Of a DNA stretch of 64,000 bases, positions 9,011 to 17,872 are shown piece by piece (the stretch's first letter is position 1; each line of letters starts with the position of its first letter). The stretch covers positions 1,364,001 to 1,428,000 of the forward strand of contig NZ_JAAGNZ010000002.1 in NCBI RefSeq assembly GCF_010747415.1, read 5' to 3'. Under the pieces are notes generated by a model. It had not been told where the DNA came from, did no database searches, and saw only the letters and a program-made list of their open reading frames with translations. This stretch comes from Spirosoma agri (GTDB lineage Bacteria > Bacteroidota > Bacteroidia > Cytophagales > Spirosomataceae). A program made the position numbers and the translations under genes.

Positions 9011-9778
9011 TTAAGGGCGCAGCAACTGGTAACTTTTCGTTGGGTTAACCAGCTTATCAGCCAGTTTGGGCGAAAGCCGGTTGAGTACATAAAGCGATTT
9101 CGTGTCGCCGACGCGGATGGTCAACTGGTTCGTCTTGAGCCCATTGATGAGGGCATTGACCAGCACGTCGGTAGTTATTTTTTTGTCTGTCCGATCCGCA
9201 GTCATTTCGGTGGCCACCACGGGGGGGATAAGCTCGAACACCTTTACTGGACTGTTCACAATTTTCAAATGTTTCCGGAGCGATTCGGTATAGAAACGCA
9301 GTGCTACCTTGGACGCAGAGTAGGTCGCTTCCAGTATAGAGGGTACATAGCTCAGAATAGAGGTTGTGTTGATAATAGCGCTTTCTGATCTGGCCGTAAG
9401 TATGTCCATGAACAGATTATTCAGGCGAATGACACCCAGGTAGTTGACATTCATTTCATAAGCCGCATCCTCCACATGTTTCTCACTTGGTACAGCCAGA
9501 CTGAGTGGTTCAGTCAGAACACCCGCATTGTTGTATAGAATATCGATTCCGCCTAATTGCCGCACCTGGCTGACGAGTTGACGCGCATCATCAGCGCTGG
9601 AAACATCACTGTTGATGGTAATCAGTGCCGGATACAATTTTTTAGCGGCTTCTAATTTCGCCGGGTTTCTACCCGTGATCAGTACGCTTGCTCCATTGGC
9701 TAAAAACTGTTTAGCGGCTTCTAGGCCGATACCGGCTGCTCCACCAGTGATCAATACTACCTTCCCTCGTAATTCCAT
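9011..9778 (-). CDS. Short-chain dehydrogenase/reductase
   Basis: 255-residue classical SDR. The cofactor loop TGGAAGIG is at residues 11-18, the NNAG motif near 87, and the catalytic YSASK (Tyr-x-x-x-Lys) near 155. A basic residue after the loop (TGRNPAKLEAA) favours NADP(H). The closest named relatives by motif pattern are the DltE-like oxidoreductases. It is the first gene after the operator pair at 9832-9909 and precedes the MDR reductase by 35 bp, so the two form a small reductase operon controlled by the upstream TetR protein. Confidence 0.9.
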   Translation of the reverse strand: MELRGKVVLITGGAAGIGLEAAKQFLANGASVLITGRNPAKLEAAKKLYPALITINSDVSSADDARQLVSQVRQLGGIDILYNNAGVLTEPLSLAVPSEKHVEDAAYEMNVNYLGVIRLNNLFMDILTARSESAIINTTSILSYVPSILEATYSASKVALRFYTESLRKHLKIVNSPVKVFELIPPVVATEMTADRTDKKITTDVLVNALINGLKTNQLTIRVGDTKSLYVLNRLSPKLADKLVNPTKSYQLLRP

Positions 9779-9831
9779 GATTCTTTACGTAAAAGTTGTT
9801 ATTCGTTCGTTAGGTCAGTACACATAATTAA

Positions 9832-9847
9832 TAGACCAAAAAGTATA
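9832..9847. promoter_or_regulatory. Candidate TetR operator, site 1
   Basis: TAGACC-AAAA-AGTATA fits the dyad TAnACy-n4-AGTnTA. It lies 54 bp before the SDR start codon, and its centre is 62 bp from that of site 2. Confidence 0.6.
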
Positions 9848-9893
9848 TTTTGAGACCAACAAACAGGCCGAAGTGTACTCGATAAATTTAAAA

Positions 9894-9909
9894 TATACTT
9901 TTTAGTTTA
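9894..9909. promoter_or_regulatory. Candidate TetR operator, site 2
   Basis: TATACT-TTTT-AGTTTA is the same dyad as site 1, just after the tetR stop codon. Flanks of sites 1 and 2 also form a perfect 14-bp inverted repeat with each other (9838-9851 and 9890-9903). Confidence 0.6.
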
Positions 9910-9925
9910 TTTCGGGAGAAAAAAA

Positions 9926-10516
9926 CTAGACAGAATAACTGTCCAACTCCGCTTTCAGGCTTTTGATGAGCCCCTGCATAGGTTTCGCCGTATTCATAGC
10001 GCGGCACATGACAACCCCTCCTTCAACGGCGGCCACCATCTTGAAGGCATATACAGCGGCATCAAGATCAGGAGAAAACTCACCGCTTTCAATGCCTTGA
10101 TTTAAGATGGTGACGGCCAATTCCTGCCCCCTTCGTATAACGCCAGCGACTTTTTCTTTGACGGGCGGATAATTGTCATCGGATTCTACGGCTGTATTAA
10201 AAATGGGGCAGCCACCCCGTATATACGTATCCAAAGGGTTTTTGTAGAGATCAAGAAACGCAAATAGTTTCCCCTTAGCAGTATCGGCTTTACTGATGGT
10301 TATCCCGATCTGCTCACTCATTTTGGCCAGTAGAAGGTCAATAACTTGAAACGAGAGATCTTCTTTACTCTCGAAATGGCCGTATAGGCAACCCTTAGTC
10401 AGTTTGGTAGCGGCCAGCACATCGTCGATGTGGACACCGGCTATCCCTCTCTGGTTGAACAAAGGAGCTGCTGTTTCCAGTATAAACTGTTTCGTGCGTT
10501 CTGACTTGGTAAGCAT
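9926..10516 (-). CDS. TetR/AcrR-family repressor
   Basis: 196 residues with the standard N-terminal helix-turn-helix (residues about 8-55, core LAATKLTKGCLYGHFESKEDL) and a helical ligand-binding C-terminal domain containing GGCPIFNTAVE near residue 100. The latter stretch is typical of the YxaF/LmrA and AcuR-like branches that govern small reductase operons. Its start codon lies inside a 46-bp near-perfect palindrome whose centre matches the two operators before the SDR gene, so it very probably represses both itself and the SDR-MDR pair. The inducer is unknown; an electrophile or quinone is an inference from the target enzymes. Confidence 0.9.
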   Translation of the reverse strand: MLTKSERTKQFILETAAPLFNQRGIAGVHIDDVLAATKLTKGCLYGHFESKEDLSFQVIDLLLAKMSEQIGITISKADTAKGKLFAFLDLYKNPLDTYIRGGCPIFNTAVESDDNYPPVKEKVAGVIRRGQELAVTILNQGIESGEFSPDLDAAVYAFKMVAAVEGGVVMCRAMNTAKPMQGLIKSLKAELDSYSV

Positions 10517-10557
10517 GGGACAAAAATAGACTAAAAAGTTTATTTTTGCCCCATGCT
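10512..10557. promoter_or_regulatory. 46-bp palindrome over the tetR start, operator site 3
   Basis: Arms of 21 bp (10512-10532 and 10537-10557) match at 19 of 21 positions around an AAAA spacer. The core TAGACT-AAAA-AGTTTA (10527-10542) is the same dyad as sites 1 and 2. The left arm includes the ATG of tetR, so a bound repressor would block both RNA polymerase and the translation start region. Confidence 0.75.
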
Positions 10558-10663
10558 CTGATTATTTATTGATCAACGGTCAACGAGAATGATGGAATAG
10601 TCTATGCTGTGCTGCCCTGGTAAAAGCCCGTTTCTTGGGATGGTCGGCCAACGTGTCTCAAGG

Positions 10664-10763
10664 TTTACCCTCACCTTCGGCCCCTCCCATGCTGGGCGAG
10701 AGGAGCGCAGCTACCAATTCTTTCCCTTCTCCCGTTGCGGGAGGGGAGTCGGGGGTAAGGGGT
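10664..10763. repeat. GC-rich imperfect inverted repeat, probably a dispersed element
   Basis: A C-rich stretch at 10667-10690 and a G-rich stretch at 10735-10763 are loosely complementary. They enclose a shorter stem CTCCCG-TTG-CGGGAG near 10729-10743. Such CCCTC...GAGGG elements are often scattered in bacterial genomes, and this one sits just after the reductase gene where it could help end transcription. Only one copy is visible in the window, so the repeat status is inferred. Confidence 0.4.
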
Positions 10764-12971
10764 TCAATAACAATCCATCAGGATCTGACTGTGGGACTGG
10801 TACACGCTGACAGGCTTGCCTAGTTTTGTCTGGCAGATCGTTTCGAGCAGGTCAATGACATCTTTCTGCATAGCCAATGATCCGCAGATCATTAGCACGC
10901 CTTTCATCATCAGCGCGTTGGCGAGGAAGTCGGCGTCGCGGGCGAGCAGATCGCTGACATATTGCTTTTCTCCCTCCCGCGAATAAGCCACATGTAAGTT
11001 CGTGAGTTTGTCGGCTGACCGGCTTTCTTCCAGGAAGTTGCGATAAACGGCGAACGAGCTACTTTGGCGGAAACCGCAGTATAAATGACAGGGTATCTGT
11101 TTGTTCTGACTGATCATGCCCAGAAACGGCGCGATACCGGTGCCATTGGCGATCATGATGACAATTGGCGCTTTTCTTGGGAAATGAAAATGATCATTGC
11201 GGACAATCCGGGCCTGAATCGTTTTACCCGGTGTCAGTTCGTGTAAAAAGCCGGATCCAAGCCCGCCCGGATGTAGCCGGACACTCAGTTGAACTTCGTT
11301 GTCCAGCATACCGATCGAATAGAGCCGTTCGCGGTGGTCGTTGTTGGGGTAGATGGCCAATAGGTCGCCCGATGTGACACCCCGCCGACGGTGAGAACGC
11401 ATTCGAATTAGAAACGTACCATCTGGCTCCGCCGTGCGGGTATTGTCGGTCACGGTGAGCGTGTCAAAACGGGTAGCCGGAGCCGTCAACAGGGTTGCCG
11501 AAACCGGCATTGGTCGGTCGGCCTGTTGCGACCAGGCTTCGGCCCATAAGTTAAACTCGTCCGGCGACCGATCATTGACCGTGTGAATATCGACCAGCGG
11601 CAACGCCCACGATTGCCGGGCCAGTAATTGGTTTACTTCAAACGCGAACTGGCAGAAGTCGGGGTAAGCCCGCGACCCGAAACCAAGTACCGAGTAGCGA
11701 ACCGACTGTAGTTGTGGGTATTTATCAACCAGTGTGGCAAAGCGCCGGGCATTGGTCGGAGCCTCGCCGAGACCATACGTAGCCGTTAGCACGATCAGGT
11801 GCTCTGCTTTGGGGAAAACAGCGTAGTTGTTAAGCTCGGTCAGGAAGGACTTTTCGCCCTGTTTAAGCAACTGTTGATGAATGAGTTGGGCAAATCGGTA
11901 CGTGCTGCCATTCTCTGAACCAACCAGAATGATGAATCGGCACTCGTCGGCAGCGTACTTGTTCTTAACGCGGTTAGCCAGCCGTTTCCAGGTGATGGCA
12001 AAACCGGAGTAGATGAAAAAGAGAATGTTTCCGGACGCGATGGCCAGGATAATAGCCCATAGGCCACTGGCCCGACCCGTGTGCAAATCCAGACTCAAGT
12101 TGGTTAGCAACACAGCGGTTGGGTACCGGTTTTCGCTGAGAATGTCGCCCGTGATTTGATTGACGGTCAGTTCGCGATCCTTGAGCTTCAGCGTGTAGTA
12201 TTCCTCGGGATCTTCTGAAAACGGAAACTCGATGCTTTGTACCTCTGTCAGCTTTGTCTGTTTAAAGACCGCAAAGTCAACTAAAGCCCGTTGCCGCAAC
12301 GGACGTTGTGGTTTAGACTGAATGGCATCAAAGTCAATTTTGGGAGAAATTTTCGTCATGCCGATCAGGTCGAACCGGGCCAGCGAAAGGTACGTTCCCG
12401 ACAGGGCGATGGCGAAGATCGGAATCAGCAACAACCGACCCAGTACGACGTGGTAATACTGAGCAAAGTTGTCGCGGACAATGCGGGTAAAGAATCGCTT
12501 TACGCCCCGTTGCCGCTGGATAATCAGCATGGTGCCGGACACCGTGATCAGCAGGAGCAGAAAGGCTGTCAGTCCGATAAAAAACCGGCCCGCTTCGTGT
12601 AGGAACAGCGATCGGTGCAAAGCCGTAACCCATTCGAAAAACTCACTTTGTTTGGTGGGAATACCCAGGGTTTTGCCCGTTCGTGGATCAACGTAAGCGG
12701 TCAGGTTTTTGCCGTCGGCATCGCTCCCCTTGATCTGCACAAACTGGTTGGCATCAACGCTTAGCTCACTGATTTCGGAAACGTTTTTTTTCAGAACCGG
12801 CAGCGTTTGAGCGAGGGTAATCTGATCAACGTTATCGACACGATAGGGCTGAATTTTCTGCGATACGGGTTCGAACGCCAGAATAATGCCGGTGATCGAG
12901 GCTACCGTCAATAAAAGAAAAGAAGATACAGCCAGGGCTAAGTGGCTGTATCTCCAAATGGAAATGGTCAT
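10764..12971 (-). CDS. PepSY-domain transmembrane flavoreductase (flavodoxin + FNR)
   Basis: 735 residues from the ATG at 12971 (MTISIWRYSHLALAV); seven codons upstream are also open. The first half is a PepSY-associated membrane protein: membrane segments near residues 10-35, 130-155, 185-205 and 305-330, with a periplasmic PepSY part between the first two. The cytoplasmic second half has a flavodoxin domain (GSENGST near 345), an FAD-binding barrel (RLYSIGML) with GGLGSGFLHEL, and an NADPH domain with ANGTGIAPF. It should carry electrons from cytosolic NAD(P)H across the membrane. It follows the DUF2271 and ankyrin genes on the same strand, in the siderophore receptor locus, which points to reduction of an extracytoplasmic acceptor such as ferric iron or a flavinylated protein. 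Confidence 0.88.
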   Translation of the reverse strand: MTISIWRYSHLALAVSSFLLLTVASITGIILAFEPVSQKIQPYRVDNVDQITLAQTLPVLKKNVSEISELSVDANQFVQIKGSDADGKNLTAYVDPRTGKTLGIPTKQSEFFEWVTALHRSLFLHEAGRFFIGLTAFLLLLITVSGTMLIIQRQRGVKRFFTRIVRDNFAQYYHVVLGRLLLIPIFAIALSGTYLSLARFDLIGMTKISPKIDFDAIQSKPQRPLRQRALVDFAVFKQTKLTEVQSIEFPFSEDPEEYYTLKLKDRELTVNQITGDILSENRYPTAVLLTNLSLDLHTGRASGLWAIILAIASGNILFFIYSGFAITWKRLANRVKNKYAADECRFIILVGSENGSTYRFAQLIHQQLLKQGEKSFLTELNNYAVFPKAEHLIVLTATYGLGEAPTNARRFATLVDKYPQLQSVRYSVLGFGSRAYPDFCQFAFEVNQLLARQSWALPLVDIHTVNDRSPDEFNLWAEAWSQQADRPMPVSATLLTAPATRFDTLTVTDNTRTAEPDGTFLIRMRSHRRRGVTSGDLLAIYPNNDHRERLYSIGMLDNEVQLSVRLHPGGLGSGFLHELTPGKTIQARIVRNDHFHFPRKAPIVIMIANGTGIAPFLGMISQNKQIPCHLYCGFRQSSSFAVYRNFLEESRSADKLTNLHVAYSREGEKQYVSDLLARDADFLANALMMKGVLMICGSLAMQKDVIDLLETICQTKLGKPVSVYQSHSQILMDCY

Positions 12972-13165
12972 AAAGCTAGCCGCTGTTGGCACTGGAACAC
13001 TGATTCTTACGACGATTACTAGAGGAGTTGACCTACCGGAGCCTAGGAACTCAAAACAGGATAATTTCTTCGTTCAGTACGCGCTTGCCCTCGATACACA
13101 GGGGTACATCATAACTTACTCGTATCGATCATAAAAATCAGTGTTCTGGTGCATTGTGATACCCC

Positions 13166-13669
13166 TTAGTTGCTGGTATTGGGGCTAAAACGTACGTAGC
13201 GGATGTATCCCGTACCCTCGCTTTTGGCGGAAAGAGCGTCTGTCGTTAGCGGAATTTCCAGGTCTTTTACGTAGTACTTATTGTCTTCCACCGCACTTTC
13301 AAACCGTAGTTTGTAATCTTTGTCGATCTTTGCGCTTTCGATCTCCAGTACGGTAACGCTACGGTCGCCACCTGCCACCGAAGCTCCGGTTATGGCGCTG
13401 ATGTCGGTTCGTTTTTTGGCGTAAGCCTTATGCCATTCCTTTACATCGGGGTACCATTTTTTGTTGGAGCCAAGCACGTACAGCGTTTTATCGTAGGCAC
13501 CTTTCCCGTTGATGAGCGACACCACAATGTAGGCCCCTTCGCCCATGTAGTTGGTCATCTGGATCATGCACTTATACTTGACCGTACCCGGTTGTTGAGC
13601 CAGTGATGCCGATGGTTGGGCAAACGCCAGAGCCAGCACCAGTAAGCCGATTTTAGGCAAAAATGACAT
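13166..13669 (-). CDS. Secreted DUF2271 protein with a possible flavinylation motif
   Basis: 167 residues with a signal peptide ending near residue 24 (ASLAQQ). The body matches the DUF2271 pattern: KYKCMIQMTNYMGEGAYIVV, a central KTLYVLGSNKKWYPDVKEW block and a C-terminal RYVRFSP. At residues 93-97 it has ITGAS, close to the S/T-G-A-S/T core of the ApbE flavinylation site, with Ser97 as the possible FMN acceptor. It starts 5 bp after the ankyrin gene and precedes the PepSY flavoreductase by about 190 bp, so it is a plausible periplasmic electron acceptor of that enzyme. Flavinylation itself is inferred, not shown. Confidence 0.8.
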   Translation of the reverse strand: MSFLPKIGLLVLALAFAQPSASLAQQPGTVKYKCMIQMTNYMGEGAYIVVSLINGKGAYDKTLYVLGSNKKWYPDVKEWHKAYAKKRTDISAITGASVAGGDRSVTVLEIESAKIDKDYKLRFESAVEDNKYYVKDLEIPLTTDALSAKSEGTGYIRYVRFSPNTSN

Positions 13670-13674
13670 ATTTT

Positions 13675-15225
13675 TTATTTCAGGAAGTTAACGGATACGT
13701 TGTTTTTAGCGAGCGATTCGTTTTCGCTGGCCAGATCGAACGCGGTTTCTTTAAAGTTGGTGGCGATGTCTTTTTTGGCACCAATCGACAACAGGTATTT
13801 TAGCAGAGCATCGTCTTTCGACACCATAGCTGCCCGGTGCAGAGCGGTAATTCCTTCCTTGTTTTTGCTGTTTACATCGATCTGAAGAGGCTCCAGGCGT
13901 TTCATCAGCGACAGGTCATTCTTGGCGACCGCTAAGTGATACAGCGTATTGCCGTTTTTCTGCGGAGCCTTGACGTCTAGTCCTTTTTCCTGAAGCAGAT
14001 TTAATTTGGCCGTAAAGTCATCGGTTCGTGGTCCATTCTCAGACCGTTGACCACCTTCCGGGCGAGGACCGCCTTCTGGCCGTGGGCCATCCAGCCGGGG
14101 GCCGCTGGTTGGTCTGTACGATTGGATCAGGTAAGCAGCCAGATTATCGCCATTTTTGTCCGTAACGGTAACGTCAGCTCCTTTGGTCAATAAATAGCTC
14201 ACTACCTCGGGCGAGTTGCCCTGTACGGCCATAGCCAGTGCCGTTACGCCTTTCTGGTTGCTCTGATTAATATTTTTCACCTTCGGCTGGAGCATTTCCA
14301 GCACGGCGATATCCCGGTTGGCCGCTGCCGCGTTCATAAATACGGTATTGCCTTCGTCGTCAGCCTGATTGACATCGACGCCTTTATCCAGAAAATACTT
14401 AATGAGTTCGGTCTGCTTGGGTCGGCGAACGATGGCATGCAAAACGGTTTCTCCGCTCTTGTTAGTTACAGTCGGTTTAATACCCAGGCTTTCCAGATAC
14501 TGGAACGTTTCGATGGGTGCAGCGCCCTGACGGCCACCCTGACTCGCCATGATCATCGCCGTTGGGTTTACCGGAACTCCTCGCTGCTGCAACGCCTTCA
14601 GGATGTTGATATTTCCACTTCTGGCCGCATAACTAAACGCGTTGTTTCCGGCGGCATCCGTGCTTTTCAGATCCAGCCCTTTCGAGATAAAGTAATCGGT
14701 CAGTTTAAGGTCTTTATCGTTTGCTACAGCCAGCAAGAGTGCGTTGGCTCCATCATGATTCAGGTCCTTTTTGAGGTTGGCTCCGTTCTGGATGCACAAG
14801 TCATATACTTTCGTGTCGGGTTGGCCACTGCCCGCTGCAAAATTTAACGGCGTGGCACCGTGACTGTCTTCAACATTCGTTTTAGAGCCTTTCGAAAGCA
14901 GGTACTCCATGATCTCTGTATTGCCCCGGAAGGCGGCCCAGTGCAAATAAATGCGGCTATCGTGGGTGATCTTGCTTACATCGTTACCCGGCTGCGACAA
15001 CAGATACTTGATCGTTTCGTTGGGAGCCTGCGCATTGATCGCCATCACGACGGGATCGAAACTCGCCTGGTTGAACTGAGACGGGTTGCTGCCTTTCTCG
15101 ACTTCTGCCTTGACCTGATTCGCATCGGGTTTGCCTAGCCAGAACGACTGTTCCAGCAGAACGTTTTTCTGAGCCTGAGCGGAGAGCGAAACGCCTACCA
15201 GAATGGCTGCAACTAGTTTTTTCAT
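13675..15225 (-). CDS. Secreted ankyrin-repeat protein
   Basis: 516 residues with a signal peptide (MKKLVAAILVGVSLSAQAQ). It consists of about ten to twelve ankyrin repeats, seen as recurring G-x-T-x-L/F-x-x-A units (for example HGATPLNFAAGSG near 130, NKSGETVLHAIV near 257, EGITALHRAA near 455). Between residues about 373 and 400 there is a proline/glycine/arginine-rich insert with repeated GPRPEG units. Periplasmic ankyrin proteins next to iron receptors or oxidative enzymes are known in several bacteria, but their partners are rarely defined. It lies between the TonB receptor and the DUF2271 gene, transcribed with the latter. Confidence 0.88.
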   Translation of the reverse strand: MKKLVAAILVGVSLSAQAQKNVLLEQSFWLGKPDANQVKAEVEKGSNPSQFNQASFDPVVMAINAQAPNETIKYLLSQPGNDVSKITHDSRIYLHWAAFRGNTEIMEYLLSKGSKTNVEDSHGATPLNFAAGSGQPDTKVYDLCIQNGANLKKDLNHDGANALLLAVANDKDLKLTDYFISKGLDLKSTDAAGNNAFSYAARSGNINILKALQQRGVPVNPTAMIMASQGGRQGAAPIETFQYLESLGIKPTVTNKSGETVLHAIVRRPKQTELIKYFLDKGVDVNQADDEGNTVFMNAAAANRDIAVLEMLQPKVKNINQSNQKGVTALAMAVQGNSPEVVSYLLTKGADVTVTDKNGDNLAAYLIQSYRPTSGPRLDGPRPEGGPRPEGGQRSENGPRTDDFTAKLNLLQEKGLDVKAPQKNGNTLYHLAVAKNDLSLMKRLEPLQIDVNSKNKEGITALHRAAMVSKDDALLKYLLSIGAKKDIATNFKETAFDLASENESLAKNNVSVNFLK

Positions 15226-15299
15226 ACGAATTTGCGTGACTTAAACGGCTGATAGAGGGAGTTCAGAATTGGTGGATACCTAACGAGGGTGCAAATTAC

Positions 15300-15314
15300 T
15301 AAGATTCAGTCTAA
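15300..15314. promoter_or_regulatory. Possible iron-regulator site before the ankyrin gene
   Basis: TAAGA-n5-TCTAA is one base from the dyad TTAGA-n5-TCTAA that lies before the TonB receptor (17873-17887). It is about 75 bp upstream of the ankyrin start. Fur- or DtxR-type binding is a guess. Confidence 0.35.
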
Positions 15315-15366
15315 ATAAGAATGTTTGGCCGCTAATATTAACTGCTACGCGAAATGTCCATTTTTT

Positions 15367-15431
15367 AGACCGGGCTGGGGGGTAAGCCGGCTGTCAAGTG
15401 TCAACATCCAGCTTACCCCCCAGCCCGGTCT
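15367..15431. terminator. Perfect 21-bp hairpin between receptor and ankyrin genes
   Basis: GC-rich arms 15367-15387 and 15411-15431 are fully complementary, with a 23-base loop. It begins 8 bp after the receptor stop codon. Read from the minus strand there is no T-run after it (the T-run is on the other strand), so it may act as an RNA 3'-end stabiliser that separates receptor from downstream expression. Confidence 0.7.
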
Positions 15432-15438
15432 AAGCATA

Positions 15439-17868
15439 TTATTTCAACCGATAAGACAGGGTCGTGACGAACTGCCGGGGCGGAATCGGCATGATGCTGT
15501 AGCGGTCATGAATCAGGTAGTTCAGCTCATTGGTGATGTTCGATACTTTGGCCAGAATCGAAATCTTCCGGTACGTATAGCCTGCCGACAGGTCAATTGT
15601 CGTGAAACTCGTTAGTGGAATCAGGCGACTGAACGCTGGTGTCTGACCATACGTATTGTTGTTTCCACCAAAACGAGCACCCGTGTAAAAGGCTGATGCG
15701 CCTAGTTTCAGACCCCGCAGTTGCGGCAGATCGAACGTGTAGAAAATAGTTGCATTCGCGGTGTGGGCCGGGTTGTTGGTCAGCCGTTCGCCTTCGATGG
15801 GGGAACCCCGAACGAGCGATGCCTTCGTGTACCGCATATAATTGTAGCCGTAGCCGGTGATGAAATAGAAGTTCTTCGACAGGTTACCCGTCAGGTCTAT
15901 TTCCAGCCCATCACTCGTGGTCTGGCCCGTAAACTCTTTCACGTTCGCGTCGGCATTGGCCGTGCCATCGGCTTTGAGTGGTGCCATCTGTGCCAGATCA
16001 CTGTTGACGATGTGGTAAACGCCCAGGTTCGCCGTGATTCGACCGTTGAACAATTCATTTTTTACGCCCGCTTCAACCTGATCGACGATAGACGGTTTCA
16101 GGATCTGTCCGTAAATGTCGACCCCCGTGTTGATCGTAAAGTTGTTGGCGTAGCTACCAAAAAACGACGTGGTTCGGGTAGGCTGATACAGCAAGGCCAC
16201 TTTGGGCGAAAAGGCCGCATCGGTTTTGGTTTCGGCGGTTCCCCGCGTTTCAACCTGCGTGAGTTGGTTCAGAATGGTTGTCTGCACCGTTTTCTGCTGC
16301 GACCACCGAACACCCGCCAGAATCTTGACTTTATCCGACAGGCCGATCAGGTCTTGTACATAAAACCCCAACCGGGTCGATGGTGACGTGGTGCGGGTCG
16401 TTGCCGTAGCATCGGGAATGTCGGTGCGGGCTTCGAACAGGCTCGGATTCAGAATGTTTATTTTATCGTAGGCTGTTTTCCCCGCTCCGTAATTGACGGT
16501 ATAGGCAGTGCTTTTGCTGACGATACCAACGATATCGCCACCCACCAGCAACTGATGCCCGACAGCGCCCGTGTTGAACCGGCCATTGAGGTTTATCTGG
16601 CCGGTGCTGTTCGCTTCGCTAGTCATGGTTCGGCTAAGCGTGCGGGTCCAGTCGCCCGTGGCCGATACGTTGTTGTTGGGGACACCCGCTCCGTAGGCGG
16701 TCACGTCGGTTCCCTGCGCGGAGGCAATGGCGGTCAGTTTCCAGTTGCTGTTAAACGCATGATCGATATTGAGGGAGCCAGAGGTCTGCTTTACATTGTT
16801 GTAAGCCCAGGGCGTATTGATGAACCGCGACCGGGGCACATCGGGGATGATCGCATCCTGATTCGCATTCAGCGACCCAATGCCATTGTCGGGTGTCAGG
16901 TCTGACTTCAGATAATCGCCCTGAAGCAAAATGGATGTCTTTTGGCCCAGTTTATAGAGCAGGGAGGGGTTGACATAGACCCGGTTTGTTTTGACCACAT
17001 CCCGGTAGCTTTTGGCCGTTTCGTACGTTCCCACAACCCGGAAGGCGAGATTTTTGGCCAGCGGACCGTAGAGGTCAACAATGGGTTTATATAGGCCGTA
17101 GCTACCGACCCGCATTGATACTTCACCGCCATACTCGAACTTCGGCTTCTTCGTGACCATATTGATAATCAGTCCGCCGGATACATTACCATACAACAGG
17201 GCAGAACTTCCTTTCAACACTTCAACGGATTCCAGCGTGCTGGCTTCGGGGAAGCCCATCGTATTGGAGATCACCCCATTTTTGAAAATATTGCCACCGG
17301 CTCCCGCAATACCGATGCTGTAGCCCCGTGCCGAAAAGGTTTCGGCCACACCACCCCGTTGCTGGGTCAACGATACTCCGCTGACATTTTTCAGGACATC
17401 CCCCAGACGGGCTGCCTGCTGGTTCGCGATCACGACACTACTGACCACGCCCGTCATCTGCGGCATATCCAGCGGAGCAAGACCCGCTTTACCCAGCGTA
17501 ACGACCTGGTTATTGCCGGTTACTTCGACTTCACTCAACTGCGATGTATTTTCAGCCAGTGAAAAATCGACCGTGATGGCTTGCCCACTCTGTACGGATA
17601 TCGTCTTTTCCTGCGTTTGCAGGCCCACGAACGTAATCTGAAGGGTGTACGTACCCTGGTTTATTCCTTTCAGCTGATAAGTCCCGTCTTCTGCTGTGAC
17701 CGTACCTTTTCGAATTTCTTTCAGACTAACATTAACGAAGGAGGCCGGATTACCATCGCTGGTTTTCACTAAGCCACGAATCGACCCGTGCGACTGAGCA
17801 AGGACCTGTACATTCAATAGAATCAGCAGGCTTAGGCAAACTATAGTACTAGTAAAAATGTGTTTCAT
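15439..17868 (-). CDS. TonB-dependent siderophore receptor
   Basis: 809-residue outer-membrane receptor. After a signal peptide (end near LAQ, residue 25) there is a carboxypeptidase-regulatory-like domain (residues about 28-110, SIRGLVKTSDGNPASFVNVSL), common in this phylum. The plug domain follows (LGDVLKNVSGVSLTQQRGG near 157, then FSARGY), then a beta barrel ending in the aromatic-rich RQFVTTLSYRLK. The FSARGY and NVSGV motifs are those of ferric-siderophore receptors. It is divergent from a PchR-like regulator and precedes the ankyrin/DUF2271/flavoreductase genes, so it is the uptake entry of that locus. The ligand is not readable from sequence. Confidence 0.93.
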   Translation of the reverse strand: MKHIFTSTIVCLSLLILLNVQVLAQSHGSIRGLVKTSDGNPASFVNVSLKEIRKGTVTAEDGTYQLKGINQGTYTLQITFVGLQTQEKTISVQSGQAITVDFSLAENTSQLSEVEVTGNNQVVTLGKAGLAPLDMPQMTGVVSSVVIANQQAARLGDVLKNVSGVSLTQQRGGVAETFSARGYSIGIAGAGGNIFKNGVISNTMGFPEASTLESVEVLKGSSALLYGNVSGGLIINMVTKKPKFEYGGEVSMRVGSYGLYKPIVDLYGPLAKNLAFRVVGTYETAKSYRDVVKTNRVYVNPSLLYKLGQKTSILLQGDYLKSDLTPDNGIGSLNANQDAIIPDVPRSRFINTPWAYNNVKQTSGSLNIDHAFNSNWKLTAIASAQGTDVTAYGAGVPNNNVSATGDWTRTLSRTMTSEANSTGQINLNGRFNTGAVGHQLLVGGDIVGIVSKSTAYTVNYGAGKTAYDKINILNPSLFEARTDIPDATATTRTTSPSTRLGFYVQDLIGLSDKVKILAGVRWSQQKTVQTTILNQLTQVETRGTAETKTDAAFSPKVALLYQPTRTTSFFGSYANNFTINTGVDIYGQILKPSIVDQVEAGVKNELFNGRITANLGVYHIVNSDLAQMAPLKADGTANADANVKEFTGQTTSDGLEIDLTGNLSKNFYFITGYGYNYMRYTKASLVRGSPIEGERLTNNPAHTANATIFYTFDLPQLRGLKLGASAFYTGARFGGNNNTYGQTPAFSRLIPLTSFTTIDLSAGYTYRKISILAKVSNITNELNYLIHDRYSIMPIPPRQFVTTLSYRLK

Positions 17869-17872
17869 TTAT

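Noticed and set aside
14030..14105. Short tandem repeat coding GPRPEG units, considered as CRISPR or mobile element
   Set aside because: In-frame low-complexity linker inside the ankyrin gene; no spacers or target-site signs.
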